Of a DNA stretch of 8,808 nt, positions 6,045 through 8,808 are shown piece by piece (position 1 is the stretch's first letter; each line of letters opens with the position of its first letter). The notes beneath the pieces are model-generated. The model made no database searches. It saw only the letters and a program-made list of their open reading frames with translations, and had not been told where the DNA came from. Source of the DNA: Desulfuromonadales bacterium (lineage in GTDB: Bacteria > Desulfobacterota > Desulfuromonadia > Desulfuromonadales > UBA2294). A program made the position numbers and the translations under genes. The stretch lies in the NCBI GenBank assembly GCA_030591795.1, contig JAUVAJ010000048.1, forward strand, positions 1 to 8,808, given 5' to 3'.

Positions 6045-7043
6045 TTATTCTGCACCATCAGAAAAGTGTTTGTAGCCCATTTGTGCCGGCAAAGGGTACG
6101 GTTCGCCGGCATATTTAAGCTCAACTTCTCCACCACCCTCGACAACAGTGCCAATCCGGGTAATCGGCAGCTCACACTGCTCGGCCAGGCGGGCAATTTC
6201 CCGCGCCGATTCCGGCTTTGCCATAAACAACAATTCATAGTCTTCACCGCCGGTCAACGCCCAATTGCTAAGCGAATGAGCATCACAAGCGGTAGCGCGT
6301 AACGCCTGCGACAGCGGGAGCTGATCCACCTCGACAGAAGCACTGACCCGTGACGCTTCGAGGATATGTCCGAGATCAGCCAACAAACCATCAGAGACAT
6401 CGATCATCGCCGACGGAATGCCGGCTTCTGCCAGAGCCGAGCCAACAGTAACCCTGGCGCACGGCTCAAGGTGACGCGCGAGCAACTCCGCGGGTATTGC
6501 ACGGCCTTCAATCAGCCGTTGCAACGCCAACGCGCTATCGCCAAGACTGCCGGTCACATAAATGTTTTCACCGGGTCTGGCTCCGACCCGCCGGACTGCT
6601 GCTGCCTCCGGAGCACTGCCGAGCGCGGTAACGGAAATCGCCAAGCCCGCCTTCGCCGCGCAAGTATCACCACCAGCCAGCACCGTCCCATTAGCATGAC
6701 AGACTTCCAGAAAACCCGCGAAGAACTGATCAAGATCCGCGTCAGCCAAGTCATCAGGAATGGCAATAGCCAGAAACAGTGCCCGCGGAGTAGCCCCCAT
6801 CGCCGCCAGGTCACTCAGGTTTACCGCGGCTGATTTACGCCCCAACGACAACATTCCGGTCCAGTCCCGGCGAAAATGCACCCCCTCCATCAACATGTCG
6901 GTCGTGGTCAAAAGCACCTCGCCCGGCGGCAGCTGAAGCATGGCACAGTCATCACCGATCCCGAGCCGCACGACAGAGGAGGTCTGACAACGTGACTTAA
7001 GCTGGTTGATGATTTCAAATTCACCTCGACCGGTCCGACTCAT
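6045..7043 (-). CDS. thiL: ThiL, thiamine-monophosphate kinase
   Basis: ThiL uses ATP to convert thiamine monophosphate to thiamine pyrophosphate, the last step of cofactor synthesis in most bacteria. The 332-residue length is typical. Family motifs appear in order: GIGDDCA (28-34), the TTTDMLMEGVHF metal/phosphate region (46-57), KSAAVNLSDLAAMGA (70-84), GGDT (124-127), TGSLGDSALAL (164-174), DVSDGL (215-220) and GGEDYELLF (265-273). These include the acidic residues that bind magnesium in this PurM-like ATP-binding family. The ATG overlaps the lon stop codon by 4 bp and has a GGAG site 5 nt upstream inside lon, so the start is firm and translation is probably coupled to lon. No other thiamine gene is in view. 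It ends before the 303-bp intergenic region. Confidence 0.96.
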   Translation of the reverse strand: MSRTGRGEFEIINQLKSRCQTSSVVRLGIGDDCAMLQLPPGEVLLTTTDMLMEGVHFRRDWTGMLSLGRKSAAVNLSDLAAMGATPRALFLAIAIPDDLADADLDQFFAGFLEVCHANGTVLAGGDTCAAKAGLAISVTALGSAPEAAAVRRVGARPGENIYVTGSLGDSALALQRLIEGRAIPAELLARHLEPCARVTVGSALAEAGIPSAMIDVSDGLLADLGHILEASRVSASVEVDQLPLSQALRATACDAHSLSNWALTGGEDYELLFMAKPESAREIARLAEQCELPITRIGTVVEGGGEVELKYAGEPYPLPAQMGYKHFSDGAE

Positions 7044-8808
7044 TCTGACTCCACAAGGGCAGCGTTCAACACTTGATCAATCCGGTCGGCAAAGACGAAG
7101 TTGACCTTTTGCCGCAGATGGCGCGGGATATCCACCAGATCCTTGCGGTTGCGCTCCGGCACGATCACCGTCGTTATCTGCGCCTGGACTGCGGCCAGTA
7201 CCTTCTCCTTCAAGCCGCCGATCGGCAGCACCTTGCCGCGCAAGGTCATCTCGCCGGTCATGGCGACATCTTTGCGGACCAACCGTCCAGTCAACGCCGA
7301 GACCAGGGCGGTCGCCATGGTCACACCGGCGCTCGGACCATCCTTCGGGATCGCTCCGGCCGGCACGTGAATATGCACATCATTCTGTTCAAAGAAATCG
7401 GTAGCGATCGCCAGCTGTTTGGCATGAGCCCGGGCGTAGGAGAGCGCGGCCTGGGCGCTCTCTTTCATAATCTCGCCCAGGTGACCGGTCAGCAGCAGTT
7501 GCCCTTTGCCCGGCATGACATGCGCTTCAACATACAACAATTCTCCGCCAACCTCAGTCCAGGCCAGACCGCAAACCAGACCGACTTCATCGCTCTGTCG
7601 CTCCTCGTCGGGCAGAAAACGGACCGGACCGAGCATTTGCGCCAGCATCCTGACGTTCACCCGGATCGAAGCGATCGCGCCTGAGGCAAATTTGCGGGCG
7701 ACCTTACGACAGACACTGCCAATTTCCCGTTCCAGATTGCGCAAACCAGCTTCGGCAGTATAACCGCTGATCAGCAGCTTTAATGTATTGTCCGTCAAAC
7801 TTATCTGTTGTGGTTGTAAACCGTTGGCTTCGATCTGGCGCGGGACAAGGTATTTACGGGCGATTGCCAGCTTCTCGTCAGCCGTGTAGCCGGCCAACCT
7901 GAGGACTTCCAGCCGATCACGCAAGGCTGACGGGATCGAATCGAGAACATTCGCCGTAACGATGAACAGGACACGGGACAGGTCAAAATGCAGATTGATG
8001 TAGTGATCGGAGAAGGAGTTGTTCTGCTCCGGATCGAGCAATTCCAGCAGCGCTGCCGAAGGATCACCACGGAAATCATTACCGAGCTTGTCGAGCTCAT
8101 CGAGCATGAATACCGGGTTGTTGCTGCCGGCTTGTTTGATCCCCTGGATAATCCGCCCGGGCATCGCCCCGATGTAGGTCCGGCGATGACCGCGAATTTC
8201 AGCTTCATCACGAATTCCACCGAGAGAGATCCGGACAAAACTACGGCCCAGAGCCCGGGCAATCGATTTGCCGAGCGAGGTTTTCCCGACTCCCGGCGGC
8301 CCGACAAAACAGAGGATCGGCCCCTTCAGATTTTTCTTCAGTTTGCCAACAGCCAAAAACTCGAGAATCCGCTCCTTGATCTTTTCCAGATCAAAGTGAT
8401 CTTCATCCAGCACCTGCCTGGCCGCATCCAGATCCAGGTTATCGGTGCTCGCTTTCACCCAGGGAAGATCGCACAGCCAATCAAGGTACGAAAAGACGGT
8501 CGAATACTCCGCCGCCTCCGGATGCATGGTCTCAAGACGCCGCAACTGTTTATCCGCCTCCTTCTGCGCAACTTCGGGCAAACCGGCGTCGGTCAGCCGT
8601 TGGCGAAAATCGGCGACATCTTCAGCGCGGGAATCGGCTTCGCCCAACTCGGACTGAATGGCCCGGAGCTGTTCGCGCAGAAAATATTCGCGTTGCGACT
8701 TGCCCATCTCCTCCTTGGCCCGGGTCTGAATCCGCTCCTGTACCATCACCAATTCCAGCTCTTTGGCCAGAACATCCTTGACCCGCAACAGCCGCTCGAC
8801 CGGATCAC
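7040..8808 (-). CDS. lon: Lon, ATP-dependent protease (partial, N-terminus outside window)
   Basis: Lon is a cytoplasmic AAA+ serine protease that unfolds and degrades damaged and short-lived regulatory proteins. The window holds the C-terminal 589 codons or so; the reading frame stays open to the right edge and the N-terminal substrate-binding domain is missing. Numbering from the TTG codon at 8788: the coiled region with KSQREYFLREQ (30-40), Walker A GPPGVGKT (163-170), the RDEAEIRGHRRTY segment (193-205), Walker B with Asp230-Glu231, sensor-1 Asn280, the sensor-2 Arg350 region, and the protease domain with catalytic Ser486 in PKDGPSAG and Lys529 in GGLKEK. The Ser-Lys spacing of 43 equals that of E. 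coli Lon. The TTG at 8788 is an internal Leu codon, not the start. The protein ends slightly earlier than E. coli Lon. It overlaps thiL by 4 bp. Confidence 0.97.
   Translation of the reverse strand, partial: DPVERLLRVKDVLAKELELVMVQERIQTRAKEEMGKSQREYFLREQLRAIQSELGEADSRAEDVADFRQRLTDAGLPEVAQKEADKQLRRLETMHPEAAEYSTVFSYLDWLCDLPWVKASTDNLDLDAARQVLDEDHFDLEKIKERILEFLAVGKLKKNLKGPILCFVGPPGVGKTSLGKSIARALGRSFVRISLGGIRDEAEIRGHRRTYIGAMPGRIIQGIKQAGSNNPVFMLDELDKLGNDFRGDPSAALLELLDPEQNNSFSDHYINLHFDLSRVLFIVTANVLDSIPSALRDRLEVLRLAGYTADEKLAIARKYLVPRQIEANGLQPQQISLTDNTLKLLISGYTAEAGLRNLEREIGSVCRKVARKFASGAIASIRVNVRMLAQMLGPVRFLPDEERQSDEVGLVCGLAWTEVGGELLYVEAHVMPGKGQLLLTGHLGEIMKESAQAALSYARAHAKQLAIATDFFEQNDVHIHVPAGAIPKDGPSAGVTMATALVSALTGRLVRKDVAMTGEMTLRGKVLPIGGLKEKVLAAVQAQITTVIVPERNRKDLVDIPRHLRQKVNFVFADRIDQVLNAALVESE

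Noticed and set aside
7073..7684. A 203-codon open frame on the plus strand opposite lon
   Set aside because: It is antisense to the Lon protease domain and its composition is that of a mirrored coding sequence. No motif or ribosome-binding site supports it.
8786..8788. TTG codon as a possible start for lon
   Set aside because: The frame continues upstream to the window edge with Lon-like residues, so this is an internal Leu codon.

Overview
The window carries one chemotaxis signalling operon and, upstream of it, a lon-thiL gene pair. All real genes lie on the minus strand, so transcription runs from the right end to the left. The genes are intact and densely packed, with several 4-bp ATGA start/stop overlaps. 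The combination of CheC, CheD and a Bacillus/Thermotoga-type CheY with no CheZ, moderate GC content, and a proteobacterial-looking Lon and ThiL suggests a Desulfuromonas/Geobacter/Pelobacter-like deltaproteobacterium. This taxonomic guess is inference from protein style only.

Layout in the direction of transcription: Lon protease (7040-8808, N-terminal part outside the window) overlaps thiamine-monophosphate kinase thiL (6045-7043). A roughly 300-bp non-coding stretch follows (5742-6044). It holds a weak terminator-like hairpin after thiL and then a cluster of imperfect direct and inverted repeats. The chemotaxis genes come next: cheR (4854-5741), a methyl-accepting chemotaxis protein with almost no extracytoplasmic domain (3529-4812), cheW (3104-3526), cheY (2719-3084), cheA (808-2676), cheC (191-811) and the start of cheD (1-194, cut by the window edge).

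Together the che genes encode a nearly complete circuit. The receptor and CheW control the CheA kinase. CheA phosphorylates CheY, and CheC removes the phosphate. CheR methylates the receptor, and CheD deamidates receptor glutamines and partners CheC. The methylesterase CheB is not seen and may lie beyond the left edge. No ligand-binding domain, flagellar gene or pilus gene in the window shows what the pathway senses or controls.

The genes themselves belong to well-known families. The least explained DNA is the repeat-rich thiL-cheR intergenic region. Among the proteins, the notable points are a shortened ATP-site loop in CheA, a receptor with a minimal sensory part, and a CheC that keeps both phosphatase half-sites.
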